Source: Pogonophryne albipinna (Eukaryota > Chordata > Actinopteri > Perciformes > Artedidraconidae). From it: 64,000 nt of DNA. Below, in pieces: positions 11,346-27,786 of this stretch (the first letter of the stretch is position 1; each line of letters opens with the position of its first letter). The position numbers were made by a program, and so were the translations under genes. Below the pieces are notes generated by a model, which worked only from the letters and a program-made list of their open reading frames with translations, had not been told where the DNA came from and made no database searches. The stretch is from contig CM053264.1 in assembly GCA_028583405.1 (NCBI GenBank), positions 10,037,030 through 10,101,029 of the forward strand. Direction: 5' to 3'.

Positions 11346-13860
11346 GACTATTTTAAACATAGGCCTATGGTAATTTGTCCTTTCAGATACAAATGTTATA
11401 AATGTTTCAAAGAAAGACAATGCAACATTAAAGGCATACAGACGGAATTGAAATGTAATTAAAAGAAGCTACTGCACTTTTAAGCAGTACATAGAAACCA
11501 CTAAGTCCAGCAGACTTTGAGTGCAGATGTATGTTGTCATGGCGAGGACACTAAAAGCTACACTAGGACTACAGTAAATGTACACAAAGCTAAAGCACAT
11601 GCTCACACTGTCTTCGTCTGTCTCCAACGCTCGCTATAGAAGACCACTCTCCGGCTGTGTGCTGCAGCAGAAAGTCGAAGCGGGCTGTCAGGTGCTACGA
11701 GCTCTTCATTAGACACAGCACTTTCACAGCCATACCTAGCGCCATGTAATAGAATTTATAGAGTGGTAGTTGAGTTACGCTTCCCCTTCCAAGAGTCCCC
11801 AGCTGAACGTGCATGGAGGGATATTGGGACCACGCAAAGCCTTTGACTGTACCGTAAATTGATTTCAAGCTTTTTGAATTAGCAGACGGGGAGGCGAGGT
11901 GCTGATATTTGGTTTGGAATTTTAAATTGGAAAAGTCCATTGAGATTGTCATACCCTATTAGCGAATGGCTAGCTGAGTGGACTGAAACCATTCTTGACA
12001 GGTAGTGCTTAGGCTGACATTGATTAACTTTGCATACTGTGTTGTACTTTATGTTAAAAGTCAGGGGGCTGGGCCAAAGAATAGAGCTATCTTTTGCTTT
12101 TATACCCACAATTGGAAAAGAAGTCCAGCTGCAGCCAGATCATAATACTTCTAAATTCCTCTACTTGCAGAAACTACCTCAATTCACTCAAAAGCATAAT
12201 CTTCAATTGTTAAGGCCAACTGGTGGGCTTTAAACTGAGCACTGTGGGGGGATTAGGAGCAAGTGTTCTGCATATTAGGCAGCCGCTCGGTGCCAATCTA
12301 AAGTTAACATGACTTTCATTATATGCCCCTTCCTCTGTGAAGGTGGGACACCCCTGCCCGATGAAGATTTATTTCCACATGTCTTTTTAAAATGTAAGAA
12401 TCTAATAGATATTTATGGTTGGGCTCTTTTTAATCTAAAAGGAGTCGAAACATCTGCGGCAAATGTTGGTTGAATAAGACTTTCAATTTATCATATACAT
12501 GAGCACGAGTCTTACAAAAATCAGTTGCTTGGAGATGTAAATCTAGTTGTAAGTGCTTACATTTATCTGTATGGTTTTCAATACCGCTCACAAATTGGAT
12601 TCATTTATTAGGAGTTGAATGGAGGTTCGCTTAAAAATGTCCATCTTAGGGACAACTTATTTTCCATCACTAACCATTTGCCTTGAGGGGATTTATAAGT
12701 CTACAAAGAAGGAATGGTCCTGAAGATTTGCAGAATATGTTTGCCCAATATTTGTCTTATTCCTATAATGATAGGAATAAGACAACACAAAAATATGTAC
12801 TGTTTATACATGTTCCCAGTTTTTATTAGTAGCAATTGTCCCCAATAAATTCTACAAAAAGTCACATAAGGTTCATCCAAACTGTCAAAGAAAGGAAGGC
12901 CAAGGTCTATCAGGCCCCCATTATTAAAATACAGATTGCTTCCTTTCCATAATAGGACTTTCACACATCTTTCACTAGCGAAGCATATAAATGTGTATTA
13001 GGCCTGGCATCGGGTCGGGAAGAATTAGTTTCATTTGCATTATTCATCGACCTAGCAGGCAGACACATCTATCAAGGCTTGGGTGACTTGCCGTTGCAGA
13101 GTTTTAAATATTACCTGTTAAGATATACACAGCTTATTTACTGAGGCAAATTGCTCTGAGAGTGTTTTGTGGAGTGGTCACACAGGATATTTATACACCC
13201 GGGACCCTGCAGACAACAACCTGATGTGCTCATAATTGGCTGATTTCTTTACAGTTGCCGAAGTTTCTTTGGGGAGAGAAAAAAAAGCTGAGTCCATTAA
13301 AAGAAAGCTTACCGTGCCCTGCTAGGACAACAACATAAACAGCTCTAGTAAGACTGGCAGTCTGCCAACCAGGAGACGATATGCTGTATTAAACGCAGCA
13401 TAGATGGCTAATCAATGTGCTGCAGTTCACTTTCCAATAAGCCCATCATTTAAGGTTGATTACTGTCATCAGCACTAATTAAGCAAACCGGAGAACCTCC
13501 ATCCATATACAGGTAGTTCAACTGTCAACACACACACAGTCTGGGTGGTCAGCAATAACATGAAACCAATGAGGAAATGTATGTAGATATTACTGACTGT
13601 TTACTCACGCTAAATGTTTACGCTAACATTTATGTCGCCAGATGAGTCTCTGGAGATTAAGATCCGGACTGAAATAATAAATATGCACCATTAGTAATGT
13701 CAATGAATGCATGGGTCAAGCAGCTAAAGATGTAAAGTATACTTAAGGAGCCTTATTGTAACTTGAGGGTTCATTTTTGTAATGTGTGCCTACTACTCTC
13801 TCTACTCTGGAGGGAACACAGGGATTTTAGCATTTGCAGAACATCTACAAGCACAAAAAC
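11346..13860. other. No gene recognised; possible degraded repeat at 11400-11720
   Basis: The stretch 11400-11720 (AAGCTACACTAGGACTACAG and following) reads like a degraded interspersed repeat, but I cannot name it. The rest shows only short, mutually overlapping frames. A small hairpin at 12753-12784 is listed separately. Confidence 0.5.
12753..12784. repeat. Perfect 14-bp inverted repeat, 4-nt loop
   Basis: The arm TGTCTTATTCCTAT (12753-12766) is followed by loop AATG and the exact reverse complement at 12771-12784. The stem is AT-rich and no T-run terminator or known RNA is attached. Confidence 0.9.
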
Positions 13861-14592
13861 ATGATATTAATCAGAAATAAATCCTGTTTCTCTTTTTAGA
13901 CAAGGAAACATTTGATATCTGCAACGTTTTTACCTGTATTAGATGATGGTGACCTGCTACACATGAATGCCTCTGACCAGTGCCTAAAGAGCTTGGATAC
14001 TGTGTACCATTGTGCCTCACGATGTATTACTGGATGTGGATATCGAGTACACCATTGCACTTTATATGCTGCTGCTAATTGGCCATCATACTTTCCCATT
14101 GGTTGGGTTTTATTTATAAATCTCTGCTTGGGTTGGTTCTCTCCTACATTTGCACATATATGTGTCAAAGAGAAAGTCTATATGGCCTGCGCTCCCAAGA
14201 TTTGATTCAGATGCTGGTTCCTACAGTGAGAACACAACTGGGTAAAACAGCTTTTAAATATGCTGCCCCCACAGCTTGGAACCGAAGGAGCTGAAACTCT
14301 CAGATGTAATCACTATGGGGGAATTCAGGTCCATCTTAAAGGACAGAGAACACGACACCATTGGTAGATGTGAGTGCTCGTATATCCTAAAATCGTTTTA
14401 AATGTTGCCAGGTTTTAATGATTTGTAATAGTTTGTTTTACTTTGCGTATTGACTGGCTAATGTGCCATTTTATTTGTGTTTTACAGCTGTAGTTGTCTG
14501 CCTGTCTTGTCTGTTGTAACATCGTTCATGCTGCCCTTCTTGGCCAGGTCACTCTTGGAAAAGAGATTTTAATCCTGGTTAAATAAAGGATA
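13861..14592 (+). mobile_element. LINE B copy 1, 3' fragment
   Basis: The 5'-truncated 3' end of the same non-LTR family as the 54.1-55.9 kb copy, in the opposite orientation. It keeps the last part of the ORF (see the pseudogene entry) and a 3' untranslated tail with CTCTTGGAAAAGAGATTTTA and the terminal TTAAATAAAGG. Copy 2 ends in the same TTAAATAAAGG. The run-out into ATATATAT follows. The 5' boundary near 13861 is approximate. Confidence 0.85.
13873..14294 (+). pseudogene. Broken LINE B C-terminal domain
   Basis: The region after the RT palm. Visible blocks are RNKSCFSF, then RKHLISATFLPVLDDGDLL, CLKSLDTVYHCA, HHCTLYAA, and after a frame change SHWLGFIYKSLLG, LRSQDL and LGKTAFKYAAPTAWN. 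Each block lines up with the copy at 54240-54698 (for example FLPVLDYGDLLYMNA and LGKTAFMCAAPLAWN). Lesions seen are a TAG at 13897-13899 where related copies read through, a frameshift around 14080-14100, and a TGA at 14292-14294 before the expected C terminus. The first open stretch begins at TTG 13912 only because of the upstream TAG. Non-functional. Confidence 0.85.
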
Positions 14593-18067
<3,475 letters not shown>

Positions 18068-18140
18068 AGGGGCGCTTTAATGCTTATTTTCAGGTTCATT
18101 TTTGTGTTTAAAAGAGTCTAGTGTTTTATAGTAATGTCAC
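18068..18140 (+). repeat. Fragment of a GGGGC...TTATTTTCAGGTTCAT teleost TIR element
   Basis: GGGGCGCTTTAATGC followed by TTATTTTCAGGTTCATTTTTG resembles the left end of a very common short fish TIR element. The fragment at 31384 is related, with GGGGCCCTATTATGC then TCATTTTCAGG. I see no matching inverted terminus downstream, so this copy is partial and its right edge is uncertain. Confidence 0.55.
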
Positions 18141-18744
18141 TATGTTATGGAAATGGAGGATTCTATTACCAAGCAGCTGTAAATGGCTACACACCCTAAA
18201 GTTGTCAGCGTTTTCAAATACAAAACTGGTTCTGAAACAGTACTTTCGCCAAATGTCAAAGTTGTTGTGTACAAACCGTCAGACAGTTAGAAAATTATTT
18301 CATAACAATGCAGCCCCCTCAATACATTCCTTTAAATGCAAGAGTAACTTAATCTGCTTCAGTATATTTCACAAGTGTACACTCTTCAAAAGGCATTATG
18401 TTTTCCCATAGCGTATCGATCGTTGTTTGTACGGCTATGATGTAGCATGGGATGATAATAGCTTTCAAACAATGGGGAGAATGGAGGTATAATAATATGC
18501 TTTGTAAAAGAGGAGGCAGGAGAAGAAGTCAGTGATGTATCTTGCTGTTAAGTAAAAAAAATGGTTTCAACTGAATGTCCTACAAACCGCTCAACCATAA
18601 GGTCACTTGTTTCCTCAACTCCACTCAGCAGCCAACTGCATTAACTGCAATTACAACTTCTATTTTCTCCTTCCATCAGTCGGGGCTGGCAAACACACAG
18701 CACACCGCAGGCGTGAAAGGTTCAGGGTCATCCACAAGCAGCAT

Positions 18745-18845
18745 GTCAGTGTTTCCTTTCAGGGCATTTCAACTCAACGGTCATCAGAGGCATCAAACCT
18801 GCGACCTTCTGGTTGTAGGATGCTTTCTCTAATTACCACGGCGCA
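18745..18845 (-). repeat. tRNA-derived SINE fragment
   Basis: Read on the minus strand, GCGCCGTGGTAATTAGAG resembles an RNA polymerase III A box region, and CGCAGGTTTGATGCC about 40 nt further on resembles a B box (GGTTCGANNCC). CATCCTACAACCAGAAGGT lies between them, as is usual in fish tRNA-derived SINEs. There is no foldable intact tRNA and no clear tail. Confidence 0.6.
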
Positions 18846-21800
18846 CTGCTCCCTGAAACACCAATATGACCCACAGTATCACTTTAGCTGTCCATCATCA
18901 GCTGCCACACTGCGAGCAGTGGGGTCAGACAACTTGTCTTTTGTGGGCAGGACAGTTTATACTGCGGGGACTTGCGAAAATGGAAGTATATACGCATCAC
19001 TCAAAAACATGTTTGCCGGACAATTTGATGATGAATCATTCCGACAACGTACTAGATACTAAAGTGATGATATGGTTGAAATGGAGCCGCGGGCAATGCC
19101 ACTTTGTATTTATTTTTTCAATTAAAAATGACATTCAGAACGGCGCCCCAGCTTGTGCTCTGATGTATTTTGGCTTCATGACAGTTTCAACAAGGTATGG
19201 TACCCCTGACAATAACAACAACCTTCCCCCTGTGTCCCCTCAATTCCAGATGTGGGAACGCTGCCAAACTACAAGAGCTGCAGCCTTGACAGATCTGATA
19301 GCTCAGGACTCACTCCTATCATCAAAAGTGCCTCCGTATCACCTTTACCCATCAACTCATGTTACAATGCATTGCTATCTGATATCTAGTTAAGTCATGA
19401 AGGATGCATATCAACTCAATTTGGTATCGATGTCTCTGGTAATTAGGCATAATTCAATTTTGCGCTCAGCCCCCACCTCCCTCGGTTCCATCTTACCCTT
19501 GTTTCTTAAAACCCAGAGGAAATCAAGACGGCGTCGCCTGAGGAATATGTAATTTCTCTCGGAAAAGTATTCCCCAGTTCGGCCCGAGCTGATGGAACAC
19601 AGCTTCATTTTTGAGAAGACGGCGGAGAAGGCATACAGCTTCATAAGTGCGGGAGTTATGACGAGTGTTGTTGGCTGCAGGCGTGTGTCTGACCTGCAAA
19701 TGAACTTGTGTATTACAACAAGGCAATACAATAAGCACAATGTGTGGATAGAAAGACTACTTGTCTTTAGTTTGTAGATGTTTCACAGAGAAAACTGCCA
19801 CATTTTGATTACAAAATAAATAATTTTGTGGTATTATGAAATATTAAATAGACTGGAATGATGGTGTAAGGTTTGGTGTGTGCAGACTTGCCTTGAACTA
19901 CGAGTTTCTCTTAAGATTTTCATTTAAGTATTATTTATTATATAATTACCTCTCCAGTTAATTATTCTTATTCTTTGCGGCAGTGCTCTGCATGCTTTAA
20001 ATGAACTGCGCATAATAACCGACAATTATGTAATTCAATATTAGTTTTTAATTATCTAAATGATATTAGCCTCAATATTCACATCATAATAGAGCTGCAT
20101 TGAAAAAACGAGTATGTAGAAAGCATAACATATGTACATGGTTAGCATACAGCTACATTACCCAAAGGTTTGCTGATAAAACCACACATTTGTTTAATAT
20201 GGCTAAATGTATACAAAATGAAATACTAGTATCTATGTGATTTAATTTTGTATGTGGAAGTATGTAAATACAACAAAAAAAAGAAGAAATATGGGAAAGT
20301 AATTAAAAATCCTGCCAGTTTGTGCATACGGTGTCTCTATTGTTAGAGGCCGAGGCCTGGAGAACATTTGTGAAGCATGTTGTGAGTGGGAGTGCTGGTC
20401 CGAGACCAGCGCCCAGTTTCTCCTCAGCATACGATATCATTCATCCTGACTATCAATCACCCCGGGAGATCTCAACTTTACGGTTTCATCTGCCGCTCAG
20501 ATTTGACTTCTGTAAAGCAGCCATGGTTAAAACAAACAAGACAAATGTGAGCATTTACAATCACAACTCGGCGAACTGATCCCACGATGGCTCACAGCTC
20601 TGCTTTGTAAGCCGTAATACATTATCCAAACCGATGACAATGTCTGCGCCCTCGCTGCAAGACAGAATGATGCAAATAAGGAGCAACATTTGCATACCCT
20701 TTCAATCAAATGTACAAGCTCCTAATATCAGCCGGGATATCTGACAGAGACCCACATGTTGCCAGTATGGGGTGGGTTCACGGGGTTTTCATTGTCTGGG
20801 CTTCACTTCTTCTCTACTCTGCCTTTTTCCGAGCCCAGCACTTGATTTAAAGTGAAGAACACATTTTCAGCATCCCCTCGGTGGCTGTTTCACAACTGAT
20901 GAGCTTCATAGCGTTGTGCCTTTGTTAAAGATATTTAAGCCTCCTCAAGAGAGAAATGTTTTGGTATAAGAGGAGGATAAAAATGCGGACAGTTTTAGAA
21001 GCATTTAATCATAACAAGCAAGGGCATGTTTTCTACATATTTCTTCCCTAAAACTGTGCTTAACAAGGAGGAAAGCATTCACTAATTTGTGCTGCCTGCC
21101 TTGTTAAACACTCCCAAGGTTTCACACCTTTTTTGTTGAAAAATACAAATAAAATGCACAGTAATAATTTCTCCTTATTAATGTATTTGACTATTTTTGC
21201 ATGCACAGAAAAGCATTATTTTTAAGCGTTTGTCAATATGTTGAATTGACAAAAAGACAAATTCAAACTAGCTTGATGCTAACATATATAGCATCACTTA
21301 ATGTGCCCTGTACCATCGCTACACCATAATGTATTGTGATAGCATGTTAACTTTGCCATGAAACAAACAACTGATGCTCCATTTTCCGTTCCTAAAGCGC
21401 AGCCGGGAGTTAATTTCCATCACTACTTCCGATTTTCTGGAAGCCATTGTGTTCTGCTCTGTTCCTGCGACGGCGGTGACATTTTTGACGTGTAACTCAA
21501 AAAGCCTGCAGTGAACTCTCGCAGTCGTAAGTCATGGAAGGGATGTCAAGCCTGAATCAGATGTAATATTCGAGTCATTTCAGGCTCAGCTGGTGATCAG
21601 GTCGGCACGCTGTGAGAACCCATGCATGACTTTGAACCATTAGATCACTGAGGAAATTGTGTAAAACCTCATATATTCACAGCACAACATGAGCCAATTG
21701 TTACAATTACAATTTCCCCTCCAACCACTGCTCAACATTTCAAACTGAAGTGCAGGAAATAAAATGAGAAAAACTTCTTGAGTATTATTACAATAAGATT

Positions 21801-22104
21801 GAGTTACAAAGTAAAGTTCACCAAAGTTCCACAAACTAGCTTCTTCTGACTGCCAATTACTCACTTCATACCGAAATGGGAACACCAGGTGCATCCCAAT
21901 GGAGTCCGGCACTACTAAATACCTTAAGATCTCATAGTATAGTCTAAAGATGTTGATCAAAATAGGTTACATTTCACAGGAAGTGGGGCATTGTGGACCT
22001 AAAAGCATTAGACTGGCTGTTTTACCCACAAATACTTTTATTCTTGGGTGTAATTCAGGCAAACAGAACAGAACTTCACATGAAATGATAAACAAGAATC
22101 CAAC
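18846..22104. other. No gene recognised
   Basis: The frame at 18866-19393 (175 codons) is the longest. It starts inside the SINE-flanking sequence and its product has no recognisable domain, so I reject it as a gene. GC-richer islands at 19480-19690 and 20320-20480 might be conserved non-coding elements; this cannot be judged without other species. Confidence 0.5.
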
Positions 22105-22250
22105 AAAGGGAAAGGCAGGACTTAAATAAAATCTGAACTAATGAGTGGATGAAGTGCAGGTGTGAAAGAGGTCAGGTGGTGAAGGCCTGACGGGAAACAG
22201 GTGAAACTAACAAGGACAATTAAATACGTGGGAAAAGACAGGAAGTACAA
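22105..22250 (-). repeat. Probable degraded LTR-like or LINE repeat
   Basis: GGAAAGGCAGGACTTAAATA, GGGAAACAGGTGAAACTAAC and GGAAAAGACAGGAAGTACA follow one another. On the minus strand this gives CTTCCTGTCTTTTCCC, GTTTCACCTGTTTCCC and TATTTAAGTCCTGCC, a style typical of fish LTRs or similar promoters. The piece at 62278-62465 is alike in style. Boundaries and family are unresolved. Confidence 0.4.
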
Positions 22251-25200
22251 TCCTTTTTTTTTCAAAATAACTATCTGGATTTGACTCAAGCTATTGCTAC
22301 TCATAGTATAATTATCGTGATCCTTTTTTGGTATCGTAACAATTATTTCTCGTAATTGAATGTGCAAGCCTAGTTTGTGGGGACTACTCTAATTATCTTT
22401 ACATTTTGAACAAGGTCAAACACGAAGAAACACCATGTTGGGAAAATATCATTTAAAATAACTAGAAAAACACAAGATTTAATGTAAGGCCTGTTTGTAC
22501 AATGTTGCAGATAATTTAAGTGGAAAAAAAGACTGAAGGATGTGGTCAAAAGCTCGGACGCCAATCCACCTCCAAGAGAGCCACAAGGCTGCTCCTAGCA
22601 CACTTCATTATTTGCACAGAGACGGAGTGGCACATACTGTATGTCCATAGAGCACTGAGCCTTCAGAACCTCCAGAGAAATGTTTGTGTGTCTGAAACCC
22701 CATTCTGTGGTGTATTCATGTGTGTGTGTGTGTGTGTGCTGTGAAGCAGTGTGGCTGTCAGTGACCTCCTGACGTTTCCTCCCTTTCTCGATAGTGGCCG
22801 TGCGGAACCTGCAGGAGTACAACTCGGGGAGATGATTGGCTTGGCATCACCACCAGCTCCACTTTAGCCCATAAGCCTTCAAAGAGCAGCTAGCCATGGA
22901 GAGAGGCCTCTTCTAAGTGTACAAAGAACTCTAAGCCCTGCTTTTCCATAGCACTTAACCACATTTTTATTAACATGGCTGTATCTGTGAGACCCACGCT
23001 CTCCCTGCCAGACTTCCATACCAGGAGCAATACCAGTGATGTGTTGCAAGAATAAAATATGGAACTTCTGAAGCATGCACAGTACATTGCATGTCTAACT
23101 CAGGCATACAAAATGTGGCCTATATGCACTATGCACATGCTCCTTCCTTTAATCATGCTTCTCATGGAATATTTGCAAACACAAAACTTTAAATAAAAGC
23201 GTTAAAACTGTGTAGATTTTTTTAAATGAAACAAGGGTATAGAAAAAAACACTTCTCTCTGATATAGCGAACAGAGGAAAAACACAGTGTGTTGTTAGTG
23301 ATTAGGATCTACTGATGTTCAAAGATTTCCGTCTCTCTGAACTCCTCAGGAACGGTGTGGCTAAATTATACAGCGAGTTTGACGTGATAGACTTTCGTCT
23401 TCCCCTCCCTCCTTTAGCTTTGATGTTGATGGCAGTTAATTACTGTGAAGTCCCATAAAGAATTTTTTACACGAGAAGCTCCTCATTTGCTTTTGTTTGT
23501 TTCCTTTTTTCCAGATTCGTCCCTTTTTCTGCTCTCACACTCCTTCTGTATCCCTCATGCTGTGTCTTTACAGTAGGCATTTGCTTTTTGACCGCATTGT
23601 GACATATACATCTCGTTAATTCTTGCCTTGCAGCGTGCTTGAGACATGCAGTCATTGGTATTTATATATAAAAAAACATTGTTTTCCCCCGTCCAATCGC
23701 CTTTGTGGTTCATTATCTTTTATTTATACTACAGAAATCATTTTAACAAGAACAGAAGCATTGAAAGGAGTCAAAAACAACGCTTCACTCAACAAGATTA
23801 TCAATTTACAATCTGCTGCTACGTACAATTACCATTTTTAATACTAATAATGACGCTAAGATAAAATATGACAGCTTGAGGACAACAATAGCTCAAATAC
23901 ATAAATAAGTTAAAAGCATTAAACTAGCCATCACTGAATTGTCAGTGTGTGTAAACACTTTTATTATGAAGCGAAGGTATCTCTGATTGTTTCAAAGCAA
24001 TAATAAAAACGTAAGTGTGCGTGGCAAATGGCAGGCTTTCCAATAAAGCCCACCGTAGATCATGCTGCTGCATATTCCACACTCATAAACAATATGGATG
24101 CATTTACCGGCCTGCCACATGTCCAATCTACCACATCAGTGTATCCGCACTAATCCAGTTACCACTGCTCATTATCCCCCCGTCTGCCGATACACTGTGA
24201 TTGAAATATGATAGTCATCTGAGATTGAATTAGCGACAAGGTCACAGCGGTAACCTTCCAACAAATTAGTACAGGAATGCTTTAAATATCACGGGCATGG
24301 CTTAGAAGTAAGTCTGGTTATTCCTGTAATTGCATGTGGGCTGCTCGGAGATGATCCACTGCTGTTGTTTGTGTCCTTGTTAAGTGTTTAACAAACAATT
24401 TGTTTCATGTCCTTGTTGTAAAAGTTATTTTATTCAGTTTAGAGATACTTCCAAATATAGCAATGCATCTCCTTGTAGGCCACACTGAAAATGTCCTTGT
24501 AGTTGACGATTGGTGGAAAACTAGTTCAAGTTATCTTAGCATATAGACAGTTCTCCGTGCTTTCGTTATTCATCTGGAAAATTGGGTTAGGTTAAGTATA
24601 CCATTAATCTAAGATAAATAGTGACACTGCAGACTGTAATCTTTCCATCCATCTTTGCCGTCACGTGGAATCAAACTGTGCTGCATTTAAAGTGTTCGAG
24701 AGGAATAGATTGGCATTTGAGAGTAAATTGTAAAACTTGGCCTCCATTTAGCTGCCGATTCACCTCAGGAAACAAAACAACCTATTAAATACCTATTGTT
24801 GTATTGTTATTGAGGGCAATAAAATACAGAAAAGTGTCTTTGGTGCAGCCTTGGCAGCGGAACAACAAAAGGCAAATGAAAGATAATTAACATCTGTTTC
24901 TGGCTCTTCAGCATGATTTAGGCTGTCAGGTTTCCTTCAGAACAACCAGAGTCGCAGAGGCGGCAGGAAGGAAGCCGTCGTAAATGCAGCACACACAAAT
25001 CAACAACCCACTCTACAAAGACACATACAGTAATCATACAGGAACGCACCACAGATGCACATTTTACACGCATGCTGTACTGATAAACGAGGTATTCATT
25101 CCCTCTGCCAGACTGTTACAGAGTGTGTAGTGTGGGTGCATAAAGACAGCATCCCCTGCTCTCACATCATCTTTTCAAAAGGTTACAAAAGTCAAACTGT

Positions 25201-25559
25201 CAGATAAAACTTTTTTTTTAAATTAGAATTATGGATTATGAAAAGGCTGAAAGAAAGGACTAAATGCAGAAACAAAAACATAACCCGCCAAGGCCGAAAG
25301 ATCCTTAAAGAACCGGCTAAAGAGGAATCCAAAAAATATTGTTTATCCAAACTGATATCAACATAATTAACTGTCACCTATACATTATACGATCCTTGAC
25401 ATGAGCAAGAACCTCCATTAGTTGTCAATGATATCAGAATAAAGTGTTTATTGAGGATATTTGTGCCTAGACTTTGCCTTTCCAATGATGTGATTCACCT
25501 TGAAAACACAATCTCCGAAGAATTTGACTTCAAGGAAAAAAGTCTGGATTCACAACAGA
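22251..25559. other. No gene recognised; small (TG)n at 22719-22738
   Basis: Only short frames (88 codons or fewer) without motifs. A 20-bp (TG)n tract lies at 22719-22738. Confidence 0.5.
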
Positions 25560-26060
25560 GGTTTGCAGACATTAGACAAGTGGAAAGGTTTCGTGCGAGA
25601 ACTTCCTCAAGGCCGCCCAAAAGTCCTTCTCCTTATCCTTTCCGAACTCCACCCAGGTTCAGACTATAGCGACCTCCTCAGCACTGATTATCTGGCCAAC
25701 CAGTTCCTCCCGATTACCAACCAATAACCAATTCCATGTTTCTGAGAGTTAAAGTCCCCAAGCTGAACAATAGCTGTCTGCCATGCCAATGGTACGCATG
25801 CCGAGGTCACCATCTTGCCTTTTGCCCCGCTAACAAACCCTAACGCCTTTCCCAGCGAGTGATAGACCTAAAGGGTGGCGGATTCATGTTGTCCATTTGT
25901 GCTTTGCCCATCCAAGTACCATGGGTGAAGGCCCGGCCACAAGACATTCGCCCGGCGATGTGCTGCTCAGTCTTATCTGAATCAAATTGGGTTCGTGAAT
26001 TGGTGCATTCTTCCTTGGGACCACTTTGCCTCCAAGAACCGCCTCCTCAACATAGTAAAG
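25560..26060. repeat. Probable degraded interspersed repeat (LINE-related?)
   Basis: A 500-bp patch, GC-richer than its surroundings, with CCCAGCGAGTGATAGACCTA, GGGTGGCGGATTCATGTTGT and GGGTGAAGGCCCGGCCACAA in series. These strings resemble a recurrent fish retroelement region from memory. No RT or endonuclease motif is open in any frame, so the assignment is weak. Confidence 0.35.
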
Positions 26061-27786
26061 AAGTGTCGATGACCCTTGTGATAGTGTTTTTGGTAGGTTT
26101 CTTTATGTGTGAGTCAGCTCTGTCAGTAAAATCAAGCCCTCAGAGCAAAGCAAAGGCTTGATTTTGGGTTTGCGTAGGTGGGCGGAGGTAAGAGAAGGCT
26201 GAGAGAGAGAGAAATCACACACTTTCATTCTCACCGGCATGAAAAAAACACATGGGGATGCTAATGTCAGTACACAAGCCAGCAAACGTGCACAAGAGAC
26301 ACACGCACAAACACACACACTAGCTTTGCACATACACCTTCCGACTCCACTAGCTTATCAGCGAGGCAGACAATACCATCCCACATGTAGTGCGATCTAT
26401 CATTGTGGGCATGGGACTGCATTACAAGGCCTTAGATTGTGGACTAGATGGGCCTCTCAAGGGGAAGGAGCAGAGTGTGCCAGAACCGTGGAAGCAGGGC
26501 AAAGCTGCATAGCCAAGTGGCGGAAATGAAAGCCGGCTTGGGCCTCACTCTGTATTTTCTTCTATCTCTCTTTGCATCCCGTCGCACCTCTCCGTTTCCA
26601 TCTTGCTCTCTCAGCCATAAAGGGAAGATCGTGCTTGAGTGAAGAGGCGATGTCGGAGGGGCCGGGCTCTGTGGATATAATGATTGAGGGGAGATTTCTG
26701 ATAAGGATGAAAAGAGGGGGGAATATAAAAGAAGGCAGTGTTTGTTGGCATCATTGATGGTGACGGGGGCGGCAGTGGGCTCGCGTCTAATTAAAAGTTC
26801 GCCCTTGGTGGAAGCGGAATTTAAAAAAAATGTAAAAGGAAGAATTGCACCATGGACAACATTCAGCTGTAGTGTTTGAAAGCACTGAAGTGCATTAACG
26901 TGGATGCTGATTGCAATATCAGCATCCACCCTCTCCAGATGATAAAATGCACTAGAAGACGTAATTCCCACTTGAATTGCACTTATAGGTGAAGCACTAT
27001 GTTTCCAGACACTCCTTGGTGATTAGGAAAACATTCAACATTGATCTCCACTATGACAGCTCCCATTCTGAGAACAAAAACACATTTGCTTTGAAATCCA
27101 TTGGTTTATTAACCTTAACCGTTTTGTTCAGCTAGAGTTCAACATGCTTTAACGCAAAGAGACAGTGAGACTCAGCGTCTAACCACTGTGTTCTATTTGG
27201 CATCCAGATGCAGAATAATTGCAATTTAGAACACAAATAAATCCCTATTTTTCTTCAAATGCCTTGTCAGTGAAACAACACAATATTAAGCCATCTGCTT
27301 TATTTCTAACTGATTTCCAAACGATAAGTAATGCAGCATCGTAGGCGTCGTCTTCAGAGTTCTAAAGGCATGCATAAGCAATATCTGCTTGTGAATAATT
27401 GACTAACGGTCGAAACAATATCATTCCACTTAGGATACAAGCTTACTTGGTATTATTACAGAACACAATGGATCAGTGCAGGAAAAAGGTCCGGACTGAA
27501 TCGATCGCGCTGCGCTTTGTGGTAAGACTGCGCAGTGATGGAAAAAGGCTCAGTGGCTGAGAGTGGATGGATAAAAGCATGGGGAACGTTTGTTTGACTG
27601 TGATTTCTAGTGTTTATCCTACTTAGCAGGGATCCATTCTTTCTTATTAGGATGTTTAACATCTCAAAAGCTGGCAGCTCATCTTCTTAAATGGTATATT
27701 TAAGGTAATCCTTTTGAGTGTTTGAAGACATTGAAAACAATTGCACCTTCTCTCTGCATTACTATGACTCATCAGTATTTGAATAC
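26061..27786. other. No gene recognised; 12-bp hairpin at 26900-26929
   Basis: The 175-codon minus frame at 26444-26971 overlaps three plus-strand frames and has no domain. Within it, GTGGATGCTGAT (26900-26911), loop TGCAAT, and the exact inverse at 26918-26929 form a small perfect hairpin. Confidence 0.5.

Noticed and set aside
18745..18845. Functional tRNA gene
   Set aside because: A- and B-box-like strings are present, but no cloverleaf with paired acceptor and anticodon arms can be formed; a SINE fragment explains it better.
18866..19393. 175-codon plus-strand frame
   Set aside because: No recognisable domain or signal, and it overlaps another frame (18607-19062) of equal quality.
26444..26971. 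175-codon minus-strand frame
   Set aside because: Overlapped by three plus-strand frames, no motif; open by chance in a GC-richer patch.
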